A DNA stretch of 64,000 bases from Geotrypetes seraphini (GCF_902459505.1 NC_047086.1:238958231-239022230), one strand, 5' to 3'; shown: positions 21,628-32,189, numbered from the stretch's first letter. Translations and numbers: made by a program. The notes: generated from the letters alone by a model not told the origin.

Positions 21628-22085
21628 CCTTGGCGTAGCGAGGGTAGGAGGCACCCAGGGTGGTGGTGTCACCCCTACTCTCTGCTCCCTTTCTTCCATG
21701 CTAACCCCCCCTGCACTCAACTTTCTGCCCCCACTCCTTCCAGGCCCATATGCCACACACGTGCCCTCTCTTCTCACCCCCGTACCTTTTTAAATCTTCG
21801 CCAATGCGAGCAGCTTCTCTGGCCTACTGCTTGCGCTAACATTGGTTTTCCCTCTGATGGAACTTCCTGGCCCCGAAACCCAGAAATTATTTTAGAGGGA
21901 GCCAGGCCTATGTAAACAGTAAGCTAGAGTAGTTGTTTGCACTGGTGAAGATTATTAAAGAGGTATGGGGGAAGGGGGCAGGAAGGGAGTGCGCTAGCAT
22001 GGTCTGGGGGGCGGAGGTGCTTGCGCCCCCACTGAGACGATGCCCTGCGTGGTCCATCTTCCTGCCCCCCCTTACTATGCCACTG
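21628..22085. mobile_element. hAT-type MITE with perfect 8-bp target duplication
   Basis: Begins CCTTGGCGTAGCGAGGGT and ends ..TTACTATGCCACTG. AGTAGGTG flanks it at 21,620-21,627 and 22,086-22,093. Same family as the 16,561 element (CAGTGGCATAGC ends). Lies 155 bp upstream, in gene sense, of the 21.3-kb vanin exon. Confidence 0.85.
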
Positions 22086-22093
22086 AGTAGGTG

Positions 22094-22794
22094 CATATCT
22101 AGGGTCTTTGACAGCTGAGGTGTATCATCTTTTAATTCCCCCTCTTCCATATGTTCACTATTGGCTCTGCAGGTCCCCTGATCCAGAACAGGAAATTGAT
22201 GTCAGAGAGGGTAGGGGACCAGCAGAGCTGACAGTGCATGCATGGAGACTGTGACTGACTGCTTAATGCACCCTGCTATTGCCTGTACCTGTGGTGGACC
22301 GAACCCACTGCCCTGTCCTTAGTACGCTGCTGCCAATAGTTCAGCATAACAGTATGGATTTGACTCTTCTGCAGTTTGCTGTGCCGCCTATTCTTCCTCA
22401 GTCTATAACCATAACCCCCACCCCATTTTCTCACCTTACAGAAATGATGAACATGTTGAAATCAGAGAAGCTACCCTGCACTTGCTTGGTGCTATTTTAA
22501 TTACTTTTTTTAATCATCCCTTCTCATTCTCCTCTATGCCCCTTGAAATTCTTCTTTGTCTAATTATGGTTTTTTTTACACACCCTCCTACCCTTAGAAT
22601 CTGCTAAGGCAGAACCAAAAACATTCAAAAATGTGTATTTAAAAACCAAAAAATTCTTATATAATGCAAGAACTTCTCACATGAGTTTTATATTACTCCT
22701 AAATCGGTAAGTTACTTTTAACTCTTGTTGGAGGTTCCAATATGATCATGCAATTTAAACAGATTATGCAAGCACATTTCAGCTTTGTGCCTCA
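22094..22794. other. Intron stretch without recognised feature
   Basis: Vanin intron. I see no exon or clear repeat, apart from AT-rich low-complexity sequence around 22,500-22,570. Confidence 0.4.
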
Positions 22795-22917
22795 TAGAAA
22801 CATGACGGTAGATATAGCCCACATGGCCCATCCAGTCTGCCCACCCGCAGCATCCTCTGTTTCTTTCTCTCCCTCAGAGATCCCAAGTGCCTGTCTCAAG
22901 TTTTCTTGAATTCAGAC

Positions 22918-24181
22918 TAGAGGTCTGCATGGGAACAGGGATCGCGGGAATCAAGTTTCAAGTTTCAAGTTTATTATTTATTTGTTTAATCGCCTTTTCA
23001 ATATTCAAGGCGATTTACACATTAATAAAGTTACAAAATAAAATAATTTTAAAATAATTAAAAACTCACAAGACTAGACGATAACTGAACAAACTGGAAA
23101 CAAAAGGAAGGTAGGGGAAGAAGTTACAATGTAATTGAACAAAGTGGGGAACCAAATAAGGAAAACACAGAAAGGATGGGGTAAAAATAGTTGAATATGT
23201 GAAGAAAAGAGAAATAGAAACAAATGTAGTTGGATGATGTTAAAAAGAAAACTATAAATCAGATAACAAATGCATCGTTAAATAAAAAAGTTTTCAGTTT
23301 GATTTTAAATTTGTCTAGATTAAGTTCTTCACGTAAATAGATGGGAAGAGAATTCCAAGTTTGGGGAGCCGTTACTGAGAAAATATACTGACGGCGCGTA
23401 TTTATTATTTTTAACGATGGAATCATTAATAAGTGCTGTTGGTCTGATCTTAGGGTTCTATTGGAGGAATAAGGAATTAATAGTTTATGAATGAAGGCCG
23501 GAGTTTTAAACAGAAGAGATTTAAATGTGAGCAGACAAAGTTTGTAAGTTATTCTGTGAGCTACTGGAAGCCAGTGAGCTTCCTTAAGAAGAGGAGTTAT
23601 ATGGTCGAATTTTTTAGCTTTTGTGATAAGTCTGATGGCTGTATTCTGAATAATCTGAAGACGTCTGATTTCTTTTTGTGCTATACCATTAAATAAAGCG
23701 TTGCAGTAATCTAATTTTGAAATTACAAGAGAATGGATGAGAATTTTCAATCCCCCCCAAACCCACGGGACACCCACGGGGACCCCTCTCTGGCCCACAG
23801 GACTCCCACGGGGACCCCCCTCTAGCCAAGAGGACTCACACGGAGATGGAAAGCTTTGGAAGCAGGGTTCATCCATATAATATAATGGACACTTCAGCCT
23901 TAGTAAAAGAGAGGGTTTATAAGTTAATTACCTGAACAGAAAACAAAAAAAGAGTTCCACCAAAGAGATTCCACAAGGAAAACAGCAGCGGAAACATAAA
24001 ATAAACTGTGGAATTGATGATCCTGTCAGAAGTAATTGCTGCTTTATATGTGGACGGGCGGGGATGGAGGTAATTCCTTGCGGGGACGGGTGGGGATGGA
24101 GAGGATCCTGATGGGGATGGGTGGGGACAGAGAGGATCCTGGCGGGGATGGGTGGAATTTCTATCTCCGCGCAACTCTCTA
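22918..24181. mobile_element. hAT-type element with 8-bp duplication, carrying a nested LINE
   Basis: Ends TAGAGGTCTGCATGGG and the complement of TAGAGAGTTGCGCGG. Duplication ATTCAGAC at 22,910-22,917 and 24,182-24,189. Internally it has repeated GGGGACGGGTGGGGATGGAG units near the right end and CCACGGGGACCCC units near the centre. The 22,953-23,745 portion is a separate L2-like LINE insertion. No transposase frame seen. Confidence 0.7.
22953..23745 (-). mobile_element. L2-like LINE 3' portion
   Basis: Within the minus-strand frame 23,259-23,876, the LINE encodes ILIHSLVISKLDYCNALFNGI, QNTAIRLITKAKKFDHITPLL, EAHWLPVAHRITYKLCLLTFK and a WNSLPIYLREELNLDKFK end, an intact L2-type C-terminus. 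The 3' UTR ends in TCAAGTTTATTATTTATTTG after the AATCGCC..GGCGATTTACAC stem. The residues upstream of about 23,745 belong to the host hAT element, not to the LINE. Confidence 0.8.
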
Positions 24182-24350
24182 ATTCAGACATAGTTTGTCT
24201 CCAGCACTTCTACCAGGAGACTATTCCACACATCTACCACCCTGTCTGTAAAAAAAAAAAAAAAAAAAAAAAATGTGTTTCCTTAGATTATTCCTGAGAC
24301 CATCACCTCTCAACCTCATTCTATGTCCCCTCACTCTGGAGTTTCCTTTC

Positions 24351-24798
24351 ATAATGCAGTACAATATGCTGTTTTACAATAGTGGTTCTTTAATTGTGAT
24401 TTGTGAACTTCAAGAAAGTCACATTATTTTAGAATGCAGGAAGACATAGCAGGGGTGGCTGCAGGCTGACTGGCAAAAGTGTAGAGGCATAGTAAACATG
24501 TATTCCTGCTCCCTGCATGGAACGGAACCCATACCCCAGGGCGGACCCTATTTTCATTGAGCCCAGCATTTTGCTGACCACCATCAACATCGTCCCCAGA
24601 AATTCAATGCAACGCCTTGTCCAGGCTGCAGCATTGAATTTCTGGGTATACGGGACTGGCAAAAACATAGCCAATTAATTGCAATATTCAACAATTCACC
24701 AGCTATGGTGAACTACATAAAAGATAGGAGTGTGTTTAAAAAAAATCTTATGTGACTACCTTGGCCGGTTAAGTGCTAAATATTGGCACTTAACTGGC
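24351..24798. other. Intron stretch without recognised gene
   Basis: Continues off the CR1 end into sequence I cannot assign. A degenerate inverted pair, GCACTTAACTGGCTAAGTGC, marks the start of an older MITE into which the 24,807 element inserted. Confidence 0.35.
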
Positions 24799-24806
24799 TA
24801 AGTGCT

Positions 24807-25179
24807 TATGTCCGGATTTCCCTGGACATATTCTCCTTTTAGAGCATGTGTCCGGGTGTCTGAATGGCTTTTCAAAACCCGGCACTTTGTCCGGGTTTTT
24901 GAAAATCTTCCAGCTAGCAGTGACGTCGGGACGGCATTTGAGACGTCGGGACGGCAACGCAGTGATGTCACACCCATGCGTGTGACATCATTGCATCACA
25001 CCAGTGCATAAGCAGATGCCCTCCTGGCAAGTAAACAGGTTGAGGGGCGGGGTTGAAGTGGAACGGGGCATGACTCGGGGAGAACTGAGTGGGGCTGGGA
25101 GGAACTGGGCGGACCTAGGGACCATGGATCTGGATTTTATAGGGTCTGGATTTTAGTTCCGGAAAATCTGGTAACCCTA
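24807..25179. mobile_element. hAT-type MITE with perfect 8-bp target duplication
   Basis: Same family as 20,735: TTTTCAAAACCCGG and TTTGTCCGGGTTTT inside, GGTAACCCTA at the right end. TAAGTGCT flanks it at 24,799-24,806 and 25,180-25,187. The left terminus is more degraded than the right. Confidence 0.8.
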
Positions 25180-25526
25180 TAAGTGCTGACTCTGCCCCCA
25201 AAATAGTTGATTTCAGGTTGGGCACTAACTGGGCATTTTTAGCAGTACTCTCTTATTAAGTGCTGCTGAATATGCCCAGTTAGCCTTGGAAAAGCAATTT
25301 AATGGCCAGGAGCCTCTCCCTGTTATTTAATCATTTAAAATATCTGGCACATGATTTCTTAAACACACTTCCCTCTTCATATTCGCGAGAGTTAGGGGCA
25401 AAGCCGGCTCACATATATAAAAAATTTGCTAATTACTTTAAGATTGACTCTGATCCCCCCTGCCTCCCGGACCTCTCCACAACTTACTTAGGGCCGACTC
25501 TGACCCACCCCACCTCCCAGACCCCT

Positions 25527-25764
25527 CCATAATTTACTTTTTAAAGCCTGGTGGTCTAGCGGTGAAGCAGGACAGGAGCAATCTTCCTATGCGCCTGCCC
25601 CGTCCAGAGCTGCATGAATGCCCGTGTTTTTACAAGATTACAGTGGGAACTCACGGCAGTCTTTTATGTTTGTGGCTCTGTACAGGGCAGGAGATTAGGA
25701 TGATCACTCCTGCCCCGTTTCACCGCTAAACCACTAGGCTTTAAAAAGTAAGTTGTGGAGGCTT
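25527..25764. mobile_element. Palindromic MITE
   Basis: Inverted arms TACTTTTTAAAGCCTGGTGG..AGCGG and CCGCT..CCACTAGGCTTTAAAAAGTA, with GAAGCAGGACAGGAGCAATC mirrored by GATCACTCCTGCCCCGTTTC. No coding capacity. Target duplication not determined. Confidence 0.6.
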
Positions 25765-25876
25765 CAAAAAAAATAAGTTGTGGTGAGGTATAAGAGGGGA
25801 ATAAAAACCGTGAATAACTACATTGGTTGCCTTTGCAGCAAAGAGTGCAGTTTAAGATTGTTGCGATTATACATCA

Positions 25877-26605
25877 TTACATTACATTGATGCCTTCTAT
25901 CCCGCCAATACCTTTCAGTTCTAGGCAGTTTACAACAAGAAATTAGCCTGGGCATTCCCAGGGAGATTACAAGGTTGATAGCTATAGTATGCGTCGGGAT
26001 CTGGGAAGGGTCGATACGGTTTGGTTAGATCATTTGACAAATTTCTTTAATAGTATGGTTTTCAGTTCTTTCTTGAATATTTCAAAGTTGGGTGTCGTGG
26101 TCAGCAGATTTGAGAGGTGGTGGTCTATTTTTGCTGTTCTGGTGGCTAGTAGACCATCATATATTTTTTTGCTTTGAAAGCCTTTGATTGGGGGGTGGGT
26201 AAAGTGTGCTTGAGTTCTCCTTGTCTGGATGTGTTTTTCCAGATTAGGCGGTTGTTCAGATAGCTTGGTCCATTTCCATTTAGGGCTTTGAATAGGGTGC
26301 AGTAGAATTTGTGTTGTATGCGTGCTTGTACTGGGAGCCAGTGTGAGTCTTGGAAAGCTGAATTAATGTGGTCGTATTTTTTCAGCGAGTTTATTAGTCT
26401 AAGGGCTGTATTTTGGACTGTTTGTAATTGTTTTAGTATGTTGGCGGGGTATGACAGGTAAAGTATGTTACAGTAGTCCAGGAGTCCTAGGATTAGCGCT
26501 TATACTATGAGTTTGAATTGTTCATTGTTGAAGTATTTTTGAACTTGTCTTAAGTTACGTATGGTTGCGAATGCCTTCTGAACCGTTTTGCTGATTTGAA
26601 GTTGC
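25877..26605 (-). mobile_element. L2-like LINE 3' portion, inserted in another L2
   Basis: The 3' end at about 25,877 has the CTATCCCGCC..AGGCAGTTTACAAC stem. The minus strand encodes degraded L2 C-terminal blocks (HWLPVQARIQHKFYC-like, then a YCNILYLSYPANI-like block). A TACATCA-like repeat at each edge may be the target duplication. Confidence 0.6.
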
Positions 26606-27232
26606 ATGGTACATCAGACATTGTATCATGCTTCCTCAAAGATCTTACAAGAATTTTTTGAGATCTATAAATTGAGAAGAGAGCTTTGAGATGTAAATGG
26701 GATGAAATTAAGTTTGGAGGGTAGAATGTCGACTATGCATGCTAGGATCAGAGCATCAATGATATCTGTGGCTGGCATAGCACTATGGAATGCCTTGCCT
26801 GGTATCCTGCAGTTTTTTATGGGGAGGATGAATTTTAAGAAAATGCTGAAAACTTAATTATTTGCCAATGCCTTCTTATGCTAAGGTATATTTCAGTTGA
26901 TAATCGCCTTTTATAATTTTTTTTGACAGCAATGTATGATTTAAAGCTTGCTTGTTTTTCAAATTGATTGAATTTGCGCTCTATCCCTGTTTATAACAGG
27001 GACGATTAATGAAGTTGTTTATATATGTCTATGTTATATGTGATAATCGTAGGGAAACAAGATTTTATGTATGTAAAACCGTATAGTTGTTTAACGAACA
27101 TAAACTTTTAAATAAATAATCAAAGTCACACGTGCGAATATGGAGAGGGAAGTGTAATATCAATTTTGCTCTGGATCTACTGGGAGTAATTCTATAACAC
27201 TGCACCTATCCTGTATATAGGAAACCATAGAG

Positions 27233-27406
27233 CAGGGGTAGGGAACTCCGGTCCTCGAGAGCCGTATTCCAGTTGGGTTTTCAGGATTCCCCAATGAATA
27301 TGCATGAGATCTATGTGCATGCACTGCTTTCAATGCATATTCATTGGGGAAATCCTGAAAACCCAACTGGAATACGGCTTTCGAGGACCGGAGTTCCCTA
27401 CCCCTG
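27233..27406. mobile_element. hAT-type MITE, nearly perfect palindrome, perfect 8-bp duplication
   Basis: Begins CAGGGGTAGGGAACTCCGGT and ends with the complement; CCATAGAG flanks it at 27,225-27,232 and 27,407-27,414. Arms are almost identical over about 75 bp, with a central ATGCATGAGATC...CAATGCATATTC region. The near-identity of the arms and the perfect duplication argue for recent insertion. Confidence 0.9.
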
Positions 27407-27857
27407 CCATAGAGCATCTACATTATGTGGTGCCAATTCTATAAGGGAAAGTAGGTACTTACTTTTCTTTATAGAATACCAGCATAACAGGGTATATACA
27501 TGCTGAAGTTGTTAGATACCATGATCACTTATGCCAGGCAAAGAGCTGGTATACATATTTGTATCTAAATATTGGAGATACATGCATAGGAGCAAATTCT
27601 ATATATGGCGCCTAAAAAAAAAAAAAAAAAAATTGGTGCTCTAAAATCCCCTGCTGAGGAGTATTCCATAAACCGCCATTAAAGTTTAGTGCAGTTTATA
27701 GAATAGCACTTATGCCTTAACTTTAGATGTGTCCATCTGCACCAACTGAAACGTGATGAAAATCCATATGCCTTATTCCATATGCCTGACAAGATGATGG
27801 CTATACTACCAACTGGAACCTTCAATGTATTATATAGCGAAAAAATTGTTCCAGGGA

Positions 27858-28589
27858 ATATTAATCTCCAAAATTCATAAGGAGAACATAAGATACACGA
27901 TCCTCAGAGGGTGAAATTACCCACAGGTCCAAGTGAGTAACTCTCACTAAACCACGATCTTCACTGGATCACACACGTATCTTCTTTTATCTTTTTTAGT
28001 TTTTTTACCTAATATACTTTTTAATCAGATTTCTTTTTATCCATAAATTAAATAGTTTAATAATCTACTTAGCTTGCTGGTTTATAAAGGGGAGCGCCTC
28101 CACCAACATGCCATGTTTCACAACGCTTTCCTCAGGGTTGAGGCTCCCTAATTGTATCTGAAAAACATTTAAAAATCAAACATTACTCCTAAGTTCATAT
28201 TGTCATAATACTAGAACGTTATTTATCAATAGATATAATGTGACTATATAACAATGGCCAATCAAGACCTATAAATTTTTCAACTTACTCATGTGCAAAC
28301 TGAAACTCGCTCCATTCAATTAGATTTCATGTTGAACGAGAGCGTCTGTCGTCAGATCCGGTTTTAACCCCGAAGGGAGGGATCTCAATCAGAGAAACGT
28401 CATGTACTTTTTTATTTCACCGGACTAGATTCAAAGCCTTTAGCGGAATTAGACTACTGACATCCAATCAATTTCTTCGTTCAATCCATGAGGAGATAAA
28501 GCATTTAAAACGAAGATCCATTTTTGTTCTTTAATATTAAGAGCTGATTTATAATTCCCACCCTCCTTCCCTATTTTTACAGAATCTAT
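27858..28589 (-). repeat. Inverted flank of Penelope-like element 1, 3' copy
   Basis: Pairs with 30,192-30,927. It includes the C-terminal coding end of the RT-nuclease frame and the 3' untranslated region with a hammerhead-like motif. Arms differ at only a few positions, mostly small (such as GCGTTG versus GTGTTG). Confidence 0.88.
28096..28144 (-). ncRNA. Hammerhead-like ribozyme motif, Penelope element 1 (3' copy)
   Basis: Minus strand: stem I strand GCCTCAACC, then the core CTGAGGA, a short linker AAGCGTTGT, core GAAA, a small hairpin ACATGGCATGT, then T and the stem I return GGTGGAGGC. Stem I pairs 8 of 9 positions. Stem II is weak. Hammerheads are known in Penelope-like elements. Activity is not inferable from sequence alone. 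Confidence 0.5.
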
Positions 28590-28605
28590 AATACGCCATC
28601 TGATA

Positions 28606-30150
28606 TCATGCCAGGAATGTTGTTTTTTTTATCCAATGATTTACAATAGGTGCCGTGTCAGTTTCTGTATGAACCCTAGATTTGTGTTCATTCAGCCGTA
28701 TTTTAATAGAGCGCTGAGTTCTCCCAACATAAATCAGATTGCACGGACACTGAATGATGTAAACGCAAGTATTGCAAGTAGTGATGTCCTTAGATTGAAT
28801 AACCAATCCAGTGGTTGGATGACACCAAGAGTCTCCGGGGATGGTAAAAGGACACCATTGACATCTACCGCAGCTCGCATGGTAACCTCGTTGAGAGGGA
28901 GCTGAGGTACTTTGCAGTATCTCTTCTATATTCCGGTGTCTCTGGAAAGCAAACAACGGTTTTTCAGGCATATCCTCCAATAGGCGAATGATATGCCAGT
29001 GCTTGAGTAATATATGTTTAATTTGCATAGATAGTGTAGTGTACTTTTGTACATAAACCAGATTGTTAGTACTTTTTTGTCTTGTAGAGGTTAATAATAA
29101 ATCCCGGTTAGCAAATTTAGCTCTCGTATATGCTCTTTTGATATGATGATGGGGGTAACCTCTTTGAGCAAAACGATGCCACAAGTGTTTCGCTTGAGTT
29201 TTATAGTCCTCTAGAGTAGAACAAAGTCGTCGAATTCTCAAGAATTGGCTCATAGCGAGATTAGACCGTAAAGATAGAGGATGGAAACTGTGGAAGTGTA
29301 AGAAACTCGTCCTGTCAGTGCGTTTTCGAAATAAAGAGGTGTGGAACTTATTGTGTACCTTGTATATATGAATATCCAAGAAATCTATTTCATGTTGACA
29401 TATAGTAGCCGTAAATTTAATACAAGAATCAATAGTGTTAATCCACTCAATGAACACCACCAAATCCTCACTGGATCCCGACCATATAAAGATAACATCG
29501 TCCAGATACCTTTTCCATAATTTAATATGTCGAAACAAGGGATGTTGATATATATAGCGTTCTTCCATGTTTGCTATATATATAGTGGCTACGGAGGGGG
29601 CCAGTGATGCCCCCATGGCTACCCCATGTATTTGAAGAAAATATTCCTGTTCAAACATAAAATAATTTCGTTTCAATACCAATGTTGTAATAGTTAATAG
29701 AAATCCAGGCGTGAGCCGAGGGATCCAAGTACGAGTAGTGAATATGTCTTCTAATATCTGTAACAATTTATCCACCGGAATCATTGTATATAAGGACGTA
29801 ATGTCCATAGTTACCAAAAGATCTTGATCATTGACATCTTCAACACCATTTAAAACATGGATCATATGGGTGGTGTCTTTAATGAAGGACTCGGCTTCTT
29901 TGGCTATTTGTTGTAAAAATATATCCACGAATTTGGACAATGGTTCAAGGATGGAGGCTTGCATGGTGACTATTGGTCGACCTGGAGGAGTTTTTTCATT
30001 CTTGTGAATTTTCGGAAGAAATTTGATTCTAGGAAGACGAGGATATTGTTCAGTCAAGAAGGCTGCCTCTTTCACTGTCAGGATGTTTTCCTTTAAAGCT
30101 TTATCAACTATATCATTGATTTCTTGTTGGAGAGATTCAGTAGGATCCAA
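28606..30150 (-). CDS. Penelope-like RT / GIY-YIG endonuclease open frame (partial)
   Basis: 514 codons stay open. Order: RT entry blocks FLPKIHKNEKTPPGRPIV and ILEPLSKFVDIFL; TMDITSLYTMIP; the GVAMGASLAPSVATIYIANM block; the catalytic region WKRYLDDVIFIW (YLDD); thumb-like WHRFAQRGYPHHHIKRAYTRAK; a Cys-rich linker SCGRCQWCPF; and a C-terminal GIY-YIG nuclease, CVYIIQCPCNLIYVGRT with RLNEHKSRV. This RT-GIY-YIG fusion defines Penelope-like elements. The frame continues upstream of the listed start (the first codon is TTG) and ends early relative to the related copy at 34.8-35.5 kb, so the protein is incomplete at both ends. Confidence 0.88.
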   Translation of the reverse strand: MDPTESLQQEINDIVDKALKENILTVKEAAFLTEQYPRLPRIKFLPKIHKNEKTPPGRPIVTMQASILEPLSKFVDIFLQQIAKEAESFIKDTTHMIHVLNGVEDVNDQDLLVTMDITSLYTMIPVDKLLQILEDIFTTRTWIPRLTPGFLLTITTLVLKRNYFMFEQEYFLQIHGVAMGASLAPSVATIYIANMEERYIYQHPLFRHIKLWKRYLDDVIFIWSGSSEDLVVFIEWINTIDSCIKFTATICQHEIDFLDIHIYKVHNKFHTSLFRKRTDRTSFLHFHSFHPLSLRSNLAMSQFLRIRRLCSTLEDYKTQAKHLWHRFAQRGYPHHHIKRAYTRAKFANRDLLLTSTRQKSTNNLVYVQKYTTLSMQIKHILLKHWHIIRLLEDMPEKPLFAFQRHRNIEEILQSTSAPSQRGYHASCGRCQWCPFTIPGDSWCHPTTGLVIQSKDITTCNTCVYIIQCPCNLIYVGRTQRSIKIRLNEHKSRVHTETDTAPIVNHWIKKTTFLA

Positions 30151-30191
30151 GGGGAGACGTGAATAGATTTCAAGATTGTTAAGTTGTGAAT

Positions 30192-30927
30192 AAGATTCTG
30201 TAAAAATAGGGAAGGAGGGTGGGAATTATAAATCAGCTCTTAATATTAAAGAACAAAAATGGATCTTCGTTTTAAATGCTTTATCTCCTCATGGATTGAA
30301 CGAAGAAATTGATTGGATGTCAGTAGTCTAATTCCGCTAAAGGCTTTGAATCTAGTCCGGTGAAATAAAAAAGTACATGACGTTTCTCTGATTGAGATCC
30401 CTCCCTTCGGGGTTAAAACCGGATCTGACGACAGACGCTCTCGTTCAACATGAAATCTAATTGAATGGAGCGAGTTTCAGTTTGCACATGAGTAAGTTGA
30501 AAAATTTATAGGTCTTGATTGGCCATTGTTATATAGTCACATTATATCTATTGATAAATAACGTTCTAGTATTATGACAATATGAACTTAGGAGTAATGT
30601 TTGATTTTTAAATGTTTTTCAGATACAATTAGGGAGCCTCAACCCTGAGGAAAGTGTTGTGAAACATGGCATGTTGGTGGAGGCGCTCTCCTTTATAAAC
30701 CAGCAAGCTAAGTAGATTATTAAACTATTTAATTTATGGATAAAAAGAAATCTGATTAAAAAGTATATTAGGTAAAAAAACTAAAAAAAACTAAAAAAGA
30801 TAAAAGAAGATACGTGTGTGATCCAGTGAAGATCGTGGTTTAGTGAGAGTTACTCACTTGGACCTGTGGGTAATTTCACCCTCTGAGGATCGTGTATCTT
30901 ATGTTCTCCTTATGAATTTTGGAGATT
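30192..30927 (+). repeat. Inverted flank of Penelope-like element 1, 5' copy
   Basis: The reverse complement of 27,858-28,589. It is joined directly to the truncated RT coding region and points outward. Confidence 0.88.
30637..30685 (+). ncRNA. Hammerhead-like ribozyme motif, Penelope element 1 (5' inverted copy)
   Basis: The same motif as at 28,096-28,144 on the opposite strand: GCCTCAACC, CTGAGGA, AAGTGTTGT, GAAA, ACATGGCATGT, T, GGTGGAGGC. One base differs, in the weak stem II. Confidence 0.5.
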
Positions 30928-31320
30928 ATTATTCCATATGCCTTACACACATAAATTTGAGGAACGCTCCCAATCTGCCCATTACTCTCCTATTTCCATG
31001 CCCCCTTTTCGGCACTGTGTATACATTTTAGACATGGAACTTATGCCTAAATTGATGTACATAAATTTAAATGAAATCCAATGAATGCTGATAATTGCTT
31101 GTTAAGAAGCCAATCAGCACTAATTGACTCATTAAGCTGAATGCGCAAATTGGGCACACACCCAAATTTACACACGTAACTGAAAGTGCCACATATAGAA
31201 CTGAGAGGATAACATTTACTTGCTTAAAAAGGTACATAAAGTTAACATCCACTTTATAAAATCACCCCCATTATGACCTGCTACCAAATAATATTATCTA
31301 CCAAGTACTTAGAGCACTAC

Positions 31321-31691
31321 CTGCAGATAAAATTGTCCTTCAGCCACATGGAGCCCGTTAAAAACTCCGAGTGCGTACACTTCATCTTTTCTCTTCTCCA
31401 CCATATGGTAAGTCAAATGGCAGCACAGATCTCCGTGACAAATGCTGGCATTTCCTTCAGCCTCAGCAAGTTCCATGAACAGAAATTCATCAGAGTAAAT
31501 GACTACACTGGTAACGTCTGTGGCAGGGGAGAAATCTTTGATGCTACTGGCGTAAAGCTTCCAATCGACAACAGAATAGGAGGCAGAGGGTTGGGGGTGA
31601 ACATCCAGTTCTGAGATCAGAAGCTTACCCTCGTCAGTTTCCATATTGTAGTAATATTCTCTTGGTTTATCTGGAGCATAGATACCACTTC
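31321..31691 (-). CDS. VNN1: Vanin internal exon (123 codons)
   Basis: Acceptor TATATTTACAG (a SINE-free AT-rich tract plus a nearby A-run upstream) and donor CAG|GTAGTG. It enters in phase 1 and leaves in phase 0. It encodes SGIYAPDKPREYYYNMETDE, GKLLISELDVHPQ, VVDWKLYASSIKDF, SDEFLFMELAEAEGN, then ICHGDLCCHLTYHM and DEVYALGVFNGLHVAEGQFYLQ, closely following human VNN1 ([29 protein letters not shown]..., [34 protein letters not shown]). It spans the end of the nitrilase domain and the start of the C-terminal base domain. NAS is a possible glycosylation site. The CCH cysteine cluster is intact. Confidence 0.94.
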
Positions 31692-31795
31692 CTGTAAATA
31701 TATATATAAACGAGTATACATTAAAAAAAAAAAAAAAAAATTTGCCACAACTAATTGTCACATAAGGTTTAATGAATTGCTATTTAACTTTAATG

Positions 31796-32182
31796 CAGCG
31801 TGTCGCAAACTTTCTAAGCTGCAGAACACTAATCTCAGGGCTGAGGCTGAAGGGCATCCAGAAATGCGCAGATGTGAACACGATGACATCATGCGCATGC
31901 ATGATGTCATCATGTCGACGTGATGCAGCTGTCCGCCAGCCGCGGCCTTGAGCCTCCTATTACCGCTGGTGGGGAGGTGCTGCCGAAGGAGAGGTGAGGA
32001 GAAGGAGCAGAGGTGCCAGTGAGGAGAAGAGGCACAGGCGCTGGCTGACTGACTACAGGACATGCCCCTTGCCACTAGAGGCACGTCCTGTAAGCAGTCA
32101 GCCAGTGCCAGCGCCTCTCCTCCTCGCCAGCATCTCGTGGCACACCTGGAATCTGCCGGTGCACACAGTTTGCGATACACTG
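31796..32182. mobile_element. hAT-type MITE with 8-bp target duplication
   Basis: Ends CAGCGTGTCGCAAACTTTCT and the complement of CAGTGTATCGCAAACTGTGT. Duplication CTTTAATG / CTGTAATG (one mismatch). Same family as the 13,903 element. Its left edge is only 105 bp from the vanin exon, on the intron side of the acceptor. Confidence 0.8.
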
Positions 32183-32189
32183 CTGTAAT

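Larger units (their letters stand above)
22795..24350 (-). mobile_element. CR1-like LINE 3' end, split by a hAT element
   Basis: The CR1 3' terminus is 22,795-22,917 (CATAGAAACATGACGG, GGCCCATCCAGTCTGCCC) and it continues at 24,182-24,350 (ACTTCTACCAGGAGACTATTCC, then an A-run and CCTCAACCTCATTC). The 1.26-kb element between them is flanked by an 8-bp duplication, so the two parts are one CR1 copy. Confidence 0.75.
25280..27120 (+). mobile_element. L2-like LINE remnant split by two insertions
   Basis: Plus-strand L2 pieces occur at 25,828-25,876 (a LHWLPLQQRVQFKIV-like block) and 26,610-27,120 (C-terminal block, then a 3' UTR ending TTAAATAAATAATC). Between them lies a minus-strand L2 copy, and on the left a palindromic MITE. 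Frames are broken. Confidence 0.6.
27788..30928 (-). mobile_element. Penelope-like retroelement 1 (RT plus GIY-YIG), with inverted flanks
   Basis: Flanked by a 15-bp direct duplication TTATTCCATATGCCT (27,773-27,787; 30,929-30,943). The coding strand is minus. Reverse transcriptase and GIY-YIG nuclease lie at 28,606-30,192, followed by the 3' region. The last ~730 bp of the 3' region (27,858-28,589) is present again, inverted, at the 5' end (30,192-30,927). The coding part begins abruptly where the inverted copy joins, so the unit is 5'-truncated. A further ~70 bp (27,788-27,857) exists only at the 3' end. It is broken but relatively young: the arms are nearly identical. It lies in a vanin intron. 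Confidence 0.88.
27591..31207. mobile_element. MITE interrupted by the first Penelope-like element
   Basis: Left end CAAATTCTATATATGGCGCC (27,595) and right end GTGCCACATATAGAACTG (31,186-31,203) are inverted copies. The intervening MITE sequence is split at 27,787/30,929 by the 3.1-kb Penelope-like element and its 15-bp target duplication. Confidence 0.55.

Noticed and set aside
27160-27506. Two frames sharing a GNPENPTGIRLSRTGVPYPC stretch on opposite strands
   Set aside because: Both come from the palindromic hAT MITE; the same peptide on both strands is a palindrome artefact.
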